DNA of 64,000 bases from JBFXCS01 sp050181915 (GCA_050181915.1 JBFXCS010000002.1:1-64000), one strand, 5' to 3'; shown: positions 51,995-60,609, numbered from the stretch's first letter. A program made the numbers and translations. The notes: generated from the sequence alone by a model not told the origin.

Positions 51995-52729
51995 TCAGAC
52001 CTCCGCGGAGCGGAGCACGCTGCCCGCGAAGGCGGCGAAGCCGGGCTCGCTGCGCTCGACCAGCGCCGGGCCGTGCTCGGCCGCCTCCCTGCGTATCGCG
52101 GCGGGCGCGGCCTCCCCGCCGGCCGCGACGGCCTCGGCGATCATGTCGGGCTCGGCCAGCCACGCGTCGACCAGCCGCTCGTCGGCCTCGGCGTGGAAGA
52201 GCAGCCCCCAGGCCACGCCGTGGCGGAAGGCCTGGCAGGGCGCGAGCTCGGACGACGCGAGCCGCAGGGCGCCGGGCGGCGTGTCGAAGACGTCGCCGTG
52301 CCAGTGCAGCACCCGGGTCTCGGGGGCGAGCCCGCCGACCAGAGGATCGTCGGCGGCGTGGACGCGCAGGGGCGCCCAGCCGATCTCGGGCCGCTCGCCG
52401 CGGCGCACCCGCGCGCCCAGGGCGCGGGCGATCAGCTGGGACCCCAGGCACACGCCCAGCAGCGGCAGGTCGTCGTCGAGCGCCCCCTCGATCCAGCGGC
52501 GCTCGTCGAGCAGCCCGGGGTGGCGGTCGCCGTCGTCGACGTTCATCGGCCCGCCCATCACCACGGCGCCCGCCAGCTCGCGCGGGTCGGGGATGCGCTC
52601 GCCCATCAGCGGCCGGACGGTGACGATCTCGAGCCCGGCCGCCTCGATCGCGTCGGCGATGCGGTGCGGGCCCTCCCACGCCACGTGCTGGATCACCAGC
52701 ACCCGTCCCGGTACGTCCGTCCCCGTCAT
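51995..52729 (-). CDS. Class I glutamine amidotransferase-like protein
   Basis: A 244-residue GATase1-fold protein. It has the nucleophile elbow L-L-G-V-C-L-G-S-Q-L-I-A, G-G-P-M-N-V-D-D, the segment E-I-G-W-A-P-L, H-W-H-G-D-V-F and the triad His in F-H-A-E-A-D. This resembles the stand-alone GMP-synthase-like amidotransferases (YfeJ-type) that hydrolyse glutamine or gamma-glutamyl compounds. The ATG at 52729 follows GGGTGAGG; an upstream start would add an Arg/Pro-rich stretch unlike the family. It is convergent with the PAP2/Ipt gene, 28 bp away. Confidence 0.88.
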   Translation of the reverse strand: MTGTDVPGRVLVIQHVAWEGPHRIADAIEAAGLEIVTVRPLMGERIPDPRELAGAVVMGGPMNVDDGDRHPGLLDERRWIEGALDDDLPLLGVCLGSQLIARALGARVRRGERPEIGWAPLRVHAADDPLVGGLAPETRVLHWHGDVFDTPPGALRLASSELAPCQAFRHGVAWGLLFHAEADERLVDAWLAEPDMIAEAVAAGGEAAPAAIRREAAEHGPALVERSEPGFAAFAGSVLRSAEV

Positions 52730-52814
52730 CCTCACCCGTCCCGTGTCGATCGTCGCGGCCGCCGGTGACGCTAGCCCACCGCGGGCCGGGCGAGGGCGCC
52801 GCGGCCGTGACATC

Positions 52815-52849
52815 TCGCCCCTTACCGGGACCGGAAGGGGCGCCTAGCA
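52815..52849 (+). promoter_or_regulatory. Inverted repeat and -10 box upstream of cydA
   Basis: CGCCCCTT (52815-52822) and AAGGGGCG (52834-52841) form a perfect 8-bp inverted repeat with an 11-bp spacer. TAGCAT (52844-52849) follows at once, about 34 bp before the cydA GTG. The repeat is placed where a repressor or activator would overlap the -35 region. It does not match the Rex consensus. Confidence 0.55.
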
Positions 52850-52882
52850 TCGGATCACCGTCCCACCAGGGTGTGAGGCTCC

Positions 52883-54292
52883 GTGACCGACCCCGCCACG
52901 CTTCTCGCGACACTGCCCCTCCAGGCGGCGGGCGCGATGGCGGGAGCCGTCGACCAGGATCACCTCTTCGAGGCCCGCCAGATGCAGGCGCTGTCGCTGG
53001 GGTGGCACATCGTCCTGGTGTGCTTCGGGGTCGCCTTCCCCGCGATCATCCTCTTCGCCGAGGCGCTGTGGCTGCGGACCGGCGACCCCGTCTACCGCAC
53101 GCTGGCGCGGCGCTGGTCGAAGGCGATGATCGTGCTGTTCGCCGTCGGGGTCGTGTCCGGCACGATCATCTCGTTCGAGCTGGGCATCCTCTGGCCCGAG
53201 TTCATGGCGCGCTTCGGCGACGTGTTCGGCCTCGGCTTCGCCCTCGAGGGCTTCAGCTTCTTCGTCGAGGCGATCTTCGTGGCGATCTACGTCTACGGCT
53301 GGGACCGCCTGCCGCCCAGGGTGCACCTGCTCACCGGCATCCCGGTCGCGATCGCCGGCATCACCGGCTCCATGTTCGTCATCTCGGTGAACGGCTGGAT
53401 GAACCACCCCACCGGATTCGACCTGGTGGACGGCGAGGCGGTGAACGTGCGGCCGATGGAGGCGCTGTTCAACCTCCACCTGTGGCACGAGCTCGTCCAC
53501 ATGCTGCTGGCGGGCTACATGGTGGCCGGCTTCGCCGTGGCGGGCGTGTACGCCTGGGCGCTGATGCGCGGCCGCCGCGACCGCTACCACCGCGTCGGCT
53601 TCGTCATCCCGTTCACCATCGCCGCGCTGGTCACCCCGGTGCAGCTGGTGGTGGGCGACTGGGCCGCCCGGCAGGTGGCCGAGACCCAGCCCGTCAAGCT
53701 CGCCGCCCTCGAGGGCCTGGGGTCGACCACCCGGGGGGCGCCCTTCCACCTGGGCGGCTGGTTCCACGACGGCAGGGTGGTGGGCGGCATCGAGGTCCCG
53801 CGCCTCCTGTCGCTGCTGAGCGAGCACGACCCGACCGCCACGGTCGAGGGCCTCGACGCGGTGCCGGCCGACGAGCGCCCGCCGGTGAACGTGGTGCGCA
53901 CCAGCTTCCAGGCGATGGTCGGCATCGGCACCCTGCTGCTGCTGCTCGCCGTCTTCTACCTGGTCGTGTGGTGGCGCCGCGGCCGGCTGCCGCGCTCGAG
54001 GTGGTTCTGGCGGGCCGCCGTGCTCGCCGGACCGGCGGCCGCCGTCGCCCTCATCTGCGGCTGGATCACGACCGAGGTGGGGCGCCAGCCCTGGATCGTC
54101 TACGGGATCATGCGCACCGACGAGGCCGTGACCGGGGCGAGCGGCATCCCCTACGGGTACGCCTTCGTCGCCCTCGTCTACACCGCGCTGACCGTGGTCT
54201 GCGTCTGGATGCTGCGCCGGCTGGCGCGGACGCCGCTGCCCGCCGACGTGCCCGGCATCGACCCGCGCCCGGGGCGCGAGGCCCCCCGATGA
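52883..54292 (+). CDS. cydA: Cytochrome bd ubiquinol/menaquinol oxidase subunit I
   Basis: A membrane subunit of 469 residues carrying the hemes. It has about nine transmembrane helices. The axial His lies in S-L-G-W-H-I-V-L, the quinol-loop region is short, and the signature T-T-E-V-G-R-Q-P-W-I-V-Y-G is present. It oxidises quinol with high oxygen affinity. An inserted loop at about 290-340 (P-R-L-L-S-L-L-S-E-H-D) precedes the next helix. The GTG start follows GTGAGG. cydB overlaps by ATGA. cydC and cydD are not adjacent. Confidence 0.96.
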   Translation: MTDPATLLATLPLQAAGAMAGAVDQDHLFEARQMQALSLGWHIVLVCFGVAFPAIILFAEALWLRTGDPVYRTLARRWSKAMIVLFAVGVVSGTIISFELGILWPEFMARFGDVFGLGFALEGFSFFVEAIFVAIYVYGWDRLPPRVHLLTGIPVAIAGITGSMFVISVNGWMNHPTGFDLVDGEAVNVRPMEALFNLHLWHELVHMLLAGYMVAGFAVAGVYAWALMRGRRDRYHRVGFVIPFTIAALVTPVQLVVGDWAARQVAETQPVKLAALEGLGSTTRGAPFHLGGWFHDGRVVGGIEVPRLLSLLSEHDPTATVEGLDAVPADERPPVNVVRTSFQAMVGIGTLLLLLAVFYLVVWWRRGRLPRSRWFWRAAVLAGPAAAVALICGWITTEVGRQPWIVYGIMRTDEAVTGASGIPYGYAFVALVYTALTVVCVWMLRRLARTPLPADVPGIDPRPGREAPR

Positions 54293-55323
54293 GCGCCGCC
54301 GACGCCGTCGCCGCCCTCATCCTGCTGGGGCTCACCGCCTACGCCGTGCTGGCGGGAGCCGACTTCGGCGCGGGCTTCTGGGACCTGGCCGGCGCCGGGC
54401 GGGCCCGGGCCGGCCGCGCGCGGAAGCTGATCGACTCCTCGATGGGCCCGGTGTGGGAGGCCAACCACGTCTGGCTCATCTTCGTGCTGGTGATCTTCTG
54501 GACCGGCTTCCCCGAGGCCTTCGCGGCGGTGGCGTCGACCCTCTGCGTGCCCCTGTTCCTGGCGGCGATCGGGATCATCCTGCGGGGCACGGCCTTCGCG
54601 ACCCGCGGCGTCGTGACCTCCGGCGGCAGCGGGCGCGCCTTCGCCGCCCTCTTCGCCCTGTCGTCCCTGCTCACCCCGTTCTTCCTGGGCGCGACGGTGG
54701 GCGGGGTCGCGTCCGGGCGGGTGCCGCTCGGCAACGCGGAGGGCGACCAGCTCACGAGCTGGTGGAACCCCACCTCGGCGCTGGTCGGCGGCCTGGCGGT
54801 GGTGACCGGCGCCTACCTCGCGGCGGTGTACCTGGCGGCGGACGCCGCCGGCCGCGGCGACCGCGACCTGTCGGAGGCCTTCCGCCTGAGGGCCCTGGTC
54901 GCCGGGGTGGTGGCCGGGGCGGTCGCGATCGGCGGCCTCGCCGTGCTCCGCCACGACGCCCGGCCGCTCTACGACGGCCTCACCGGCGACGCCGCCTGGC
55001 TGGTGGGCGTATCGGCGGCCGCCGGCGTCGCCACCCTCGCCCTGGTGGCGCGGCGCATGTACGCCGCGTCGCGCCTCACGGCGGCCGTCGCCGTGGGCGC
55101 CGTCATCTGGGCCTGGGCGGTGGCCCAGCGCCCCGACCTGCTGCCCGGCGCGGTCACCATCGACGACGCCGCCGCGTCGCACGCCACGCTGGTGGCGCTG
55201 CTGGTGTCGTTCGGGGTCGGCGCGCTGATCCTGGTGCCGTCGCTGCTCTACCTCTTCCGGCTCACGCTCAGCGGACGGCTGCGCAAGGAGCCCGTCGACG
55301 AGTCGGGGGCGCCGCTGCCGTGA
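54289..55323 (+). CDS. cydB: Cytochrome bd oxidase subunit II
   Basis: A 344-residue membrane subunit with about eight to nine helices. The N-terminus G-A-D-F-G-A-G-F-W-D-L, W-E-A-N-H-V-W-L-I-F and F-W-T-G-F-P-E-A-F are diagnostic. It pairs with CydA. The ATG overlaps cydA and its stop overlaps the next GTG (GTGA), so cydA, cydB and a small membrane-protein gene form a coupled unit. Confidence 0.95.
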   Translation: MSAADAVAALILLGLTAYAVLAGADFGAGFWDLAGAGRARAGRARKLIDSSMGPVWEANHVWLIFVLVIFWTGFPEAFAAVASTLCVPLFLAAIGIILRGTAFATRGVVTSGGSGRAFAALFALSSLLTPFFLGATVGGVASGRVPLGNAEGDQLTSWWNPTSALVGGLAVVTGAYLAAVYLAADAAGRGDRDLSEAFRLRALVAGVVAGAVAIGGLAVLRHDARPLYDGLTGDAAWLVGVSAAAGVATLALVARRMYAASRLTAAVAVGAVIWAWAVAQRPDLLPGAVTIDDAAASHATLVALLVSFGVGALILVPSLLYLFRLTLSGRLRKEPVDESGAPLP

Positions 55324-55523
55324 GGGGGCTCACGCGACGGGGACGGCTGGTGCCGGCGGCGCTCGCCTGCCTGATCGTGGGCACGGTCGTGATGGTGCTG
55401 ATCGACGCGACCGCGGCCCGGATCGTCGGCGTGCTGCTGCTGGTCGCCTTCGTCGTGACGGGCGCGCTCGCCATCGCCAGCCCGGAGTACCTCGCCCGCG
55501 AGGACGACCCGGACGCGCCCTGA
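55320..55523 (+). CDS. Small two-helix membrane protein coupled to cydB
   Basis: A 67-residue protein: basic N-terminus (V-R-G-L-T-R-R-G-R-L), two transmembrane helices (about 12-30 and 34-53) and an acidic tail. Its GTG overlaps the cydB stop (GTGA). CydX and CydH accessory subunits are smaller and single-pass; this one is not clearly related to them but occupies the same position. It may assemble with or stabilise the bd oxidase; that is inference. Its stop abuts the stop of the convergent gene. Confidence 0.75.
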   Translation: MRGLTRRGRLVPAALACLIVGTVVMVLIDATAARIVGVLLLVAFVVTGALAIASPEYLAREDDPDAP

Positions 55524-55883
55524 TCAGGCCGCCACGGCCATGGGGGGCACCGCCACCATCGGGCGGTCGGGATCGGCGGCGGCCTCGCGGTTGATCGCCA
55601 CCAGGCGCTGCATCAGCTCGCGGTAGTTGGCCGGCCGGCCCGGGCCCTCGACGCCCAGCTCCATCGCCAGGCGCTGCGCCCAGCTCACCAGGCTCCGCTG
55701 CGGCTCGGCCGTCGCGTCCAGCAGCGCCTGCTCGAGCACCAGGCCGCCCAGGCCGCGCAGCTCGGTGATCACGACCAGGCGCGACCGCGGCGGCTTCGGC
55801 TTGGCGCGGCTGCGGCGCCGCTTCGGCGGCCGGGCGGCGCTGGACGGGGACGAGGACGGGAGGGCGGTGGCGACAGGGGTCAC
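55524..55883 (-). CDS. Hypothetical protein with basic N-terminal tail
   Basis: A 119-residue protein. It has a disordered Ser/Pro/Lys/Arg-rich N-terminus (about 1-33), then a helical part (V-V-I-T-E-L-R-G-L-G-G-L-V-L-E-Q-A-L-L-D-A, S-L-V-S-W-A-Q-R-L-A-M-E-L-G). The GTG at 55883 follows AGGAGCT by 6 nt, which supports it as a real gene. I recognise no domain. It is convergent with the small cyd-linked gene and 136 bp upstream is the end of the bPH gene. Confidence 0.6.
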   Translation of the reverse strand: MTPVATALPSSSPSSAARPPKRRRSRAKPKPPRSRLVVITELRGLGGLVLEQALLDATAEPQRSLVSWAQRLAMELGVEGPGRPANYRELMQRLVAINREAAADPDRPMVAVPPMAVAA

Positions 55884-55974
55884 GGTGGGAGCTCCTCGGC
55901 CTGCGGCCGATCGTGGTGGGAGGCGGATCAGCCCACTTGTCGGCGCGCTCCGCCCGCCGATGAGTCCCCCGTTC

Positions 55975-55990
55975 GGGGGATCCTCACCCG
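55975..55990 (-). terminator. Hairpin after the bPH gene
   Basis: TCCCCCGTTCGGGGGA is a perfect 16-bp palindrome 30 bp past the bPH stop on the minus strand. The rest of the 136-bp gap 55884-56019 shows nothing else. Confidence 0.5.
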
Positions 55991-56019
55991 GAGGTTCCCG
56001 CAGACCCGCGGCCCGGGAC

Positions 56020-56526
56020 CTACAACCCGCCGGGCGCGCGCTCCTCGTCGTGGCGCACGTTCTCGGCCACGATCCTCACCAGCCGCTGCGGGTCGGCGAT
56101 GCCGCGGAAGCGGAAGCTCGCCTGGTCCTCTCCCGATCCGGCGGTGTCGAAATCGACCAGGCCCACCTTGAGGAGCCGGTCCGCCAGGCTCTGGGCGATG
56201 TTGACGTTCTGGATGCGGTCGAAGCGGGCGGTCTGCTCGTCGCGCGAGAGGATGCCCGTGCGCACGCGCAGCCGCTGGTTGGTGACGACGTAGAGGGTCG
56301 CGTAGCGGCGGACGACGTCGTAGACCACCACCAGGATCACCAGCAGCAGGGAGATCAGGAGCCACTGCCAGTAGGGCAGCCCGGTGCCCTTGTCGTTGGC
56401 GCGCAGGACGCCGGCGATGATCACCGGCAGCAGCGCGATCGGGATCCACAGCATGAAGAAGCTGATCTGGGAGCGCCATGACGGGCGCCCCTGCCAGAGG
56501 ATCCTCTCGCCGCCGACGAGCTCCAT
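56020..56526 (-). CDS. bPH_2 (DUF304) membrane protein
   Basis: A 168-residue protein with two transmembrane helices (about 24-42 and 55-75) followed by a bacterial PH domain: Y-V-V-T-N-Q-R-L-R-V-R-T-G-I-L-S-R, then F-D-R-I-Q-N-V-N-I-A-Q-S-L-A-D-R and V-G-L-V-D-F-D-T-A-G. This is the standard bPH_2 arrangement, probably membrane-associated scaffolding of unknown role. The ATG has TACGTT 7 nt upstream and no ribosome-binding site. It is divergent from acs. Confidence 0.88.
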   Translation of the reverse strand: MELVGGERILWQGRPSWRSQISFFMLWIPIALLPVIIAGVLRANDKGTGLPYWQWLLISLLLVILVVVYDVVRRYATLYVVTNQRLRVRTGILSRDEQTARFDRIQNVNIAQSLADRLLKVGLVDFDTAGSGEDQASFRFRGIADPQRLVRIVAENVRHDEERAPGGL

Positions 56527-56533
56527 GACGTGA

Positions 56534-56539
56534 AACGTA
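56534..56539 (-). promoter_or_regulatory. Leaderless-type -10 hexamer TACGTT upstream of the bPH gene
   Basis: On the minus strand TACGTT is 7 nt before the ATG at 56526, in the 114-bp divergent space shared with acs. Confidence 0.4.
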
Positions 56540-56640
56540 CTCGACGACGCGGACGACCGCGTGCGCCCGCTTCGTTACGACGGTTACGATGCTCCGCAGA
56601 CGCAGGGCGCGCCTCTGACCCGAGCCGAGGAGTTTCCCGA

Positions 56641-58608
56641 ATGAGCACCGAGGGCCACACCATCGAGTCCCTGGAACTCGAGGACCGGCGTTTCCCGCCG
56701 CCCGCCGAGCTCGCCGCCACGGCCAACGCCCGGCCCGAGCTCTACGAGCGCGCCGCGGCCGATCCCGACGCGTTCTGGCTCGAGCAGGCGAAGCAGCTCC
56801 TCGACTGGACCACCGAGCCGACGGTGGGCAGCGACGGCTCCCGCGCGCCCTTCTACACCTGGTTCGCCGACGGCACCCTCAACGCGAGCGTCAACTGCCT
56901 GGACCGCCACCTCGCCGAGCGCGGCGACCGGGTCGCGTTCCACTGGGAGGGCGAGCCGGGCGACCGCGCCGACATCACCTACCGCGACCTGCACGAGCGG
57001 GTCTGCCGCCTGGCGAACGGGCTGCGCGCCCGCGGCGTCGGCAAGGGCGACCGGGTGGCCATCTACCTGGGGATGATCCCCGAGATCGCGGTCGCCATCC
57101 TGGCCTGCGCCCGCATCGGCGCGCCGCACACCGTCATCTTCGGCGGCTTCTCGCCCGACTCGGTGCGCGACCGGGTGGTCGACTGCGGGGTCACCGCGGT
57201 GATCACCGGCGACGGCGCCTGGCGCGGGGGCAAGATCGTCCCGCTGAAGGCCAACGTCGACGCGGCGCTCGAGGGCGCCCCGGACGTCCACACCTGCATC
57301 GTGGTGCGGCGCACCGAGAACGAGATCGGCTGGGTCGAGGGCCGCGACATCTGGTACCACGACCTGGTCGCCGACCAGCCGGCCGAGTGCGCGCCGGAGA
57401 TCGTGGACGCCGAGCACCCGCTCTACATCCTCTACACCTCCGGCTCGACCGGTAAGCCGAAGGGCATCCTGCACACCACCGGCGGCTACCTCACCGGCGT
57501 CGCGGCCACCCACCTGTGGGTGTTCGACCTGAAGCCCGACGACGTCTACTGGTGCGCGGCCGACGTCGGCTGGGTCACGGGCCACTCGTACATCGTCTAC
57601 GGGCCCCTCGCCAACGGGGCCACCAGCGTCCTCTACGAGGGCGCGCCCGGCACGCCGGACAAGGACCGCTGGTGGGAGATCATCGCCCGCTACGGGGTGA
57701 CGATCCTCTACTGCGCCCCGACCGCGATCCGGACCTTCATGAAGTGGGGGGTCGAGTACCCCCGGCGCCACGACCTCACCTCGCTGCGCCTGCTCGGCTC
57801 GGTGGGCGAGCCGATCAACCCGGAGGCCTGGATCTGGTACCGCGACACCATCGGCGGCGGCCGCTGCCCGGTGGTCGACACCTGGTGGCAGACCGAGACG
57901 GGCGGCATCATGATCTCGCCCCTGCCGGGCGTGACCACCCTCAAGCCGGGCTCCGCCACCCGCCCCCTGCCGGGCATCACCGCCGACGTGGTCAACGCCG
58001 AGGGCGAGAGCGTCCCGCTCGGGCAGGGCGGCTACCTGGTGATGCGCAAGCCCTGGCCGGCGATGCTCCGCACCCTCTACGGCGACGACGAGCGCTTCGT
58101 CGAGACCTACTGGAGCACGTACGAGGGGCTCTACCTGGCCGGCGACGGCGCCCGGCGCGACCAGGACGGCGACTACTGGCTGCTGGGCCGCATCGACGAC
58201 GTGATGAACGTGTCCGGGCACCGGCTCTCCACGATCGAGATCGAGAGCGCGCTGGTGGACCACCCGGCGGTGGCCGAGGCGGCGGTCGTGGGCCGCACCG
58301 ACGAGACCACCGGCCAGGCGATCGCCGCCTTCGTGACCCTGAAGGGGCACGTCACCGGCGACGAGGACCTCATCGCCGAGCTGCGCCAGCACGTGGCGAC
58401 GAGGATCGGCGCCATCGCGCGGCCGAAGTCGATCGTGCTGACCGAGGACCTGCCCAAGACCCGCTCCGGGAAGATCATGCGGCGCCTCCTGCGCGACATC
58501 TCCGAGAACCGCCGGCTCGGCGACGTGACGACGCTGGCGAACGCCGAGGTGGTGTCCGAGATCTCCGGCCTGGCCGGCGAGGCGCGGGCCGCGGGCAAGG
58601 AGGACTGA
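56641..58608 (+). CDS. acs: Acetyl-CoA synthetase (AMP-forming)
   Basis: A 655-residue adenylating enzyme making acetyl-CoA from acetate. The AMP-binding loop Y-T-S-G-S-T-G-K-P-K-G is followed by D-T-W-W-Q-T-E-T-G and G-D-G-A-R-R-D-Q-D-G-D-Y-W. The C-terminal hinge reads R-I-D-D-V-M-N-V-S-G-H-R-L-S-T and the acetylatable Lys lies in K-T-R-S-G-K-I-M-R-R. The N-terminal ACAS_N region is present. The ATG has CCGAGGAG 8 nt upstream. A nested hairpin terminator follows. Confidence 0.97.
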   Translation: MSTEGHTIESLELEDRRFPPPAELAATANARPELYERAAADPDAFWLEQAKQLLDWTTEPTVGSDGSRAPFYTWFADGTLNASVNCLDRHLAERGDRVAFHWEGEPGDRADITYRDLHERVCRLANGLRARGVGKGDRVAIYLGMIPEIAVAILACARIGAPHTVIFGGFSPDSVRDRVVDCGVTAVITGDGAWRGGKIVPLKANVDAALEGAPDVHTCIVVRRTENEIGWVEGRDIWYHDLVADQPAECAPEIVDAEHPLYILYTSGSTGKPKGILHTTGGYLTGVAATHLWVFDLKPDDVYWCAADVGWVTGHSYIVYGPLANGATSVLYEGAPGTPDKDRWWEIIARYGVTILYCAPTAIRTFMKWGVEYPRRHDLTSLRLLGSVGEPINPEAWIWYRDTIGGGRCPVVDTWWQTETGGIMISPLPGVTTLKPGSATRPLPGITADVVNAEGESVPLGQGGYLVMRKPWPAMLRTLYGDDERFVETYWSTYEGLYLAGDGARRDQDGDYWLLGRIDDVMNVSGHRLSTIEIESALVDHPAVAEAAVVGRTDETTGQAIAAFVTLKGHVTGDEDLIAELRQHVATRIGAIARPKSIVLTEDLPKTRSGKIMRRLLRDISENRRLGDVTTLANAEVVSEISGLAGEARAAGKED

Positions 58609-58610
58609 GC

Positions 58611-58665
58611 CCTCGTCGAGCTCGGTCAGCCCCCGGCGATCGGGGGCAGGCCGAGCTCGACGAGG
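58611..58665. terminator. Nested hairpin shared by acs and the convergent gene
   Basis: CCTCGTCGAGCTCGG (58611-58625) and CCGAGCTCGACGAGG (58651-58665) form a perfect 15-bp inverted repeat enclosing a second stem, CCCCC (58630-58634) with GGGGG (58642-58646). The right part overlaps the final codons of the minus-strand gene. It should act in both directions. Confidence 0.7.
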
Positions 58666-59255
58666 CGCCGGTCGGCGTGGCCGAGGGCGTAGGCGAGGGC
58701 GTCGCGCGGCAGGCTGCGGCGGTCGGCGTCGCGGTACCAGGCCACGAGGCCCTCCACGGCGAAGGCCAGGGCGAGGCGGTCGGAGCGGCCGGCGTCGGCC
58801 GCGAGGGCGATCAGGAGGGCCAGCGCGGCGATCTCCTTGACCGGGCCGTGATCCTCCTTGGGCTTCACGAGGCGCGGCACGGTGCCCCGCGGGGATGACA
58901 CCAGCTCCGCGTCCACCGCCACGGGCCCGTCGCCCTCCCACGCCACCACGTCGAGCGTGCGGCGCACCCCCAGGTCGTGCAGCGGGGCGAGGCCGCCCGG
59001 CAGCGGTGATCCGGCGGTGGCGGCGACCTCGCGCGCCAGGTGCACCAGCAGGTCGCGGTAGGCGGGCCACCGCTGGTCGGGGCACCTCTGGGTGGCGCAG
59101 GCGGCCAGGCCGACGCCCAGGCACACCCGGTCGGCGCGCTCGTGGTCGGGCCACCGCCCCTCCGCGGCGTTCAGCATCGCCGCGGCGCGGTCGGCCTCGT
59201 ACAGGGTGACCCGGACCCCGGCGAGGGCCCTGGCGCGGAACGGCGGCGGCGACAC
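58626..59255 (-). CDS. Conserved hypothetical protein, possible nuclease-like or nucleotide-metabolism role
   Basis: A soluble protein of about 209 residues. It contains V-T-L-Y-E-A-D-R-A-A-A-M-L-N-A-A-E-G-R-W, V-D-A-E-L-V-S-S-P-R-G-T-V-P-R-L-V-K-P-K-E-D-H-G and C-V-G-L-A-type segments, with four cysteines in the first half. I recognise no family; the category above is only a guess from the conserved Asp/Glu/Lys residues. The 5' end is unsure: GTG at 59255 is used, TTG at 59267 is possible. Its last codons lie in the shared terminator hairpin. Confidence 0.6.
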   Translation of the reverse strand: MSPPPFRARALAGVRVTLYEADRAAAMLNAAEGRWPDHERADRVCLGVGLAACATQRCPDQRWPAYRDLLVHLAREVAATAGSPLPGGLAPLHDLGVRRTLDVVAWEGDGPVAVDAELVSSPRGTVPRLVKPKEDHGPVKEIAALALLIALAADAGRSDRLALAFAVEGLVAWYRDADRRSLPRDALAYALGHADRRLVELGLPPIAGG

Positions 59256-59362
59256 GGCCCCTCCCAAGGGTCTGCTTTCCCCGTCACGCCGGCCAGTTCG
59301 CCGCGGCTAGCGCGCGAACCGCCGCCGCGGGGGCGACTTGATTCAGCAAGAGACTAAGGGGT

Positions 59363-59368
59363 TACCCT
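59363..59368 (+). promoter_or_regulatory. Leaderless-type promoter of the CDF gene
   Basis: TACCCT lies 9 nt before the ATG at 59378. TTGATT (59338-59343) is 19 bp further up as a possible -35. Confidence 0.5.
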
Positions 59369-59377
59369 GCCGCCGCG

Positions 59378-60247
59378 ATGAACGAGCACGCCCGCGCCAA
59401 CCGCGCCGCCGCCATCCTGTCGGTGGCGTCCAACGCCGCCCTGACGGTGGTGAAGCTCGTGCTCGGCCTGGTGACCGGCTCGGTCGCGGTGCTCTCCGAC
59501 GCGGCGAACTCGGCCGGGGACCTGGTCGCGTCGGGCATCGCCTTCGTCGCCGTCCGGGCCGCGGCGCGACCGCCGGACCGCAACCATCCCTACGGGCACG
59601 AGAAGGCCGAGAACCTGGCCGCCGCGGTGGAGGGCGCGCTCGTCTTCGCCGCCGCGGCCGCGGTGATGGCCGAGAGCGTCCGGCGGCTCGTCGACGGGGC
59701 GCCCGCGGTCCAGTACCTGGGCATCGCGATCGCGGTGATGGCGGCGTCGGCCGCGGTGAACCTGATCGTGTCCGCCCGCCTGCACCGCGTCGCCCGGCGC
59801 ACCGGCTCGCCGGCCATCGAGGGCGACGCGACCCACCTCGCCTCGGACGTGTGGACGTCGGCCGGCGCCGCCGCCGGGCTGGGGCTGGTGGCGATCACCG
59901 GCTGGCGCCCGCTCGACGCGATCGTGGCCGTCGCCGTCGCCGCCTACGTCATGTGGGTGGGGGCGCGGCTCACGCTGAGGGCCGGCCGGGTGCTGCTGGA
60001 CGAGAGCCTGCCGGACGAGGAGCTGGAGGCCATCCGCCAGGTGCTCGACCGCTTCGCCCGCGACGGCGTGAGCTTCCACGCCCTGCGCGGGCGCCGGGCC
60101 GGCAGCAAGCGGCTGATCGACCTGCACATGGTCGTGCCGCCCGACACGACGGTCCGCAACGGCCACGCGATGAGCGGCCGGGTGAAGGGCGCGGTCTGCG
60201 CCGCCCTCCCGAACAGCGAGGTCCTCATCCACCTCGAGGACCACTGA
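59378..60247 (+). CDS. Cation diffusion facilitator family transporter
   Basis: A metal/proton antiporter of 289 residues. It has six transmembrane helices in the first 200 residues and a cytoplasmic C-terminal domain. Helix 2 has S-D-A-A-N-S-A-G-D, and after the H-P-Y-G-H-E-K-A-E-N loop comes D-A-T-H-L-A-S-D-V-W-T-S, the zinc-site pattern of the FieF/ZitB type. The C-terminal domain includes I-D-L-H-M-V-V-P and ends H-L-E-D-H. The metal is probably Zn, Fe or Mn. It lacks a ribosome-binding site. Confidence 0.92.
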   Translation: MNEHARANRAAAILSVASNAALTVVKLVLGLVTGSVAVLSDAANSAGDLVASGIAFVAVRAAARPPDRNHPYGHEKAENLAAAVEGALVFAAAAAVMAESVRRLVDGAPAVQYLGIAIAVMAASAAVNLIVSARLHRVARRTGSPAIEGDATHLASDVWTSAGAAAGLGLVAITGWRPLDAIVAVAVAAYVMWVGARLTLRAGRVLLDESLPDEELEAIRQVLDRFARDGVSFHALRGRRAGSKRLIDLHMVVPPDTTVRNGHAMSGRVKGAVCAALPNSEVLIHLEDH

Positions 60248-60329
60248 TCGGCGCCGCTCCCCCCCCTGCAACGCGGGCCGCAACGACGGGGCGCAGGAGG
60301 GGCCCGCGCGGGCGGCGAACCGTGGCGGC

Positions 60330-60551
60330 ATGACCACGCACACCATCACCCCATCCGACGACGACACCATCCGCGTGCCGCGTCCCGCGCCCAGCTACCG
60401 CACCGCCGTCCCCCGCACCGAGCCGCTGCGCCCGCGGCGCCCGCGGCTGCACGACATGGACCTCGATCCGCCGTCGGGCCCGGTGCCCGGCGAGGTGCTC
60501 GCCTACTTCGAGGCGGCGGTCGCCCGCGAGAGCGAGCGCGAGGCCGCGTAG
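60330..60551 (+). CDS. Small Pro/Arg-rich hypothetical protein
   Basis: A 73-residue protein. The first two thirds are disordered (T-P-S-D-D-D-T-I-R-V-P-R-P-A-P) and the end is a short acidic helix (G-E-V-L-A-Y-F-E-A-A-V-A-R-E-S-E-R-E). No ribosome-binding site or domain is clear. Amino-acid choice in this frame, with a Thr/Asp-rich start and a Glu-rich end, is more protein-like than in other frames, but this is a weak call. Confidence 0.4.
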   Translation: MTTHTITPSDDDTIRVPRPAPSYRTAVPRTEPLRPRRPRLHDMDLDPPSGPVPGEVLAYFEAAVARESEREAA

Positions 60552-60609
60552 CGCCCGGCGGCCCCCCGCCCCGCGGGCCGGCCGCGACGAGCACGGACGA
60601 TGAGCCCGC

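Noticed and set aside
52815..52841. Rex-binding site before cydA
   Set aside because: The repeat CGCCCCTT/AAGGGGCG does not resemble the TTGTGAA-N6-TTCACAA Rex consensus.
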